DNA of 64,000 nt from Myxococcota bacterium (GTDB lineage Bacteria; Myxococcota_A; UBA9160; SMWR01): the NCBI GenBank assembly GCA_039030075.1, contig JBCCEW010000011.1, positions 62,001 through 126,000 on the forward strand, read 5' to 3'. The stretch's first letter is position 1, and the number at the start of each line of letters is the position of its first letter. The translations under genes and the position numbers were made by a program. Below the pieces are notes generated by a model, which worked only from the letters and a program-made list of their open reading frames with translations, was not told the origin of the DNA and did not search any database. Positions 63,618-64,000 of the stretch are shown here, one piece after another.

Positions 63618-64000
63618 GCCTCCCCCTCGTCGAGGGATTCGCGCACCGCGGGGATCACGAAGGCGAAGGTCGCCCCTCCTCCCAGCGTCGTCTCCACCCA
63701 GATCCGACCGTGGTGCACCTCGACGACGCGCTTGCAGATGGCGAGGCCGATGCCGGTCCCGGAGTAGCTGGACTTCGAGTGGAGCCGCTCGAACATGCCG
63801 AACACGCGGTCGAAGTACTTCTGCTCGATCCCGATCCCGCGATCGCGGACCCGAATCGTGACTTCTTCCGCCGTCGAGCGCGCCTCGATCCGGATGTCGG
63901 GGGGCTGCTCCCCGCTGAACTTGATCGCGTTCGAAAGCAGGTTCTGGAAGAGCTGCTGCAGATAGCGGCGGTGTCCGGGCACGCTGGGCAGCGGCTCGAC
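63614..64000 (-). CDS. Sensor histidine kinase, C-terminal ATPase part (partial)
   Basis: Only the last 128 residues are in the window; the frame is open to the right edge. They contain the HATPase domain: LFQNLLSNAIKF (N box), DRGIGIEQKYFDRVFGMFERL (split as G1: DRGIGIEQK), GTGIGLAICKRVVE and WVETTLGGGATF. The sequence style is that of bacteriophytochrome-type and other PAS/GAF kinases. It is coupled to the Rcp1-like regulator. The sensing domains are not visible. Confidence 0.88.
   Translation of the reverse strand, partial: VEPLPSVPGHRRYLQQLFQNLLSNAIKFSGEQPPDIRIEARSTAEEVTIRVRDRGIGIEQKYFDRVFGMFERLHSKSSYSGTGIGLAICKRVVEVHHGRIWVETTLGGGATFAFVIPAVRESLDEGEA

Overview
This is 64 kb of high-GC, densely packed chromosome from a Gram-negative bacterium. 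Several genes carry lipoboxes, and there is an outer-membrane secretin, a BamE-like lipoprotein and a pilus or type II secretion machine. The mix of genes (F420-type luciferase-like oxidoreductase, DUF6502/DUF5666 pair, alkylsulfatase-family enzymes, badHI-like genes, IPTL-type C-terminal anchor) suits an environmental deltaproteobacterial-grade lineage such as an uncultured Myxococcota. That placement is inference; no rRNA or marker gene is present. I see no tRNA, rRNA, CRISPR array, prophage or insertion sequence. No gap between genes exceeds 300 bases; the longest (19953-20226) holds two long hairpin elements.

Layout. 1-8.7 kb: anti-sigma/ECF sigma pair, hydrolase, SRPBCC protein, SppA protease, a thiolase fused to an OB-fold, a double GNAT, an IPTL-anchored protein and a membrane phosphoesterase. 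8.8-16 kb: TPR protein, O-methyltransferase, RluA-type pseudouridine synthase, a CimA-type citramalate synthase (isoleucine route from pyruvate) and two large lipoproteins. 16-20 kb: glycolate oxidase glcDEF. 20-31 kb: TPR-zincin, zinc-ribbon coiled coil, glycosyltransferase plus sugar aminotransferase, acyltransferase, VOC, LLM and SDR enzymes, and the DUF5666/DUF6502 pair. 31-41 kb: PQQ dehydrogenase, a badH-badI-like pair (ring cleavage of 2-ketocyclohexanecarboxyl-CoA) followed by an alkylsulfatase-family lipoprotein, a second such enzyme, and a molybdopterin oxidoreductase. 41-43 kb: four small lipoproteins, three of them paralogues.

42.9-59.5 kb, minus strand, is the main system: a 16-gene type IV pilus (MSHA-like) locus. 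Transcription order is three prepilins, a 935-residue PilX-like surface protein (DNRLRE, repeats, LamG), a sensor kinase, a response regulator, a GAF/HD-GYP protein, the extension ATPase, the platform protein, the major pilin, PilM, PilN, PilO, PilP and the secretin. The ATPase carries an N-terminal STAS domain and both 24-residue cyclic-di-GMP-binding motifs of the MshE type. Because the adjacent gene encodes an HD-GYP phosphodiesterase, sensing, second-messenger turnover and the pilus motor appear to be wired together. 59.6-64 kb: a Tat-exported tandem SagB-type oxidoreductase, an amidohydrolase, a CBM9-like lipoprotein and a response regulator/kinase pair cut by the window edge.

Expression signals. 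Many first genes have a TANNNT box only 6-9 bases before the start codon, suggesting leaderless transcripts. Within operons, ATGA or GTGA overlaps dominate, and three convergent pairs share a single CTAG as both stop codons.
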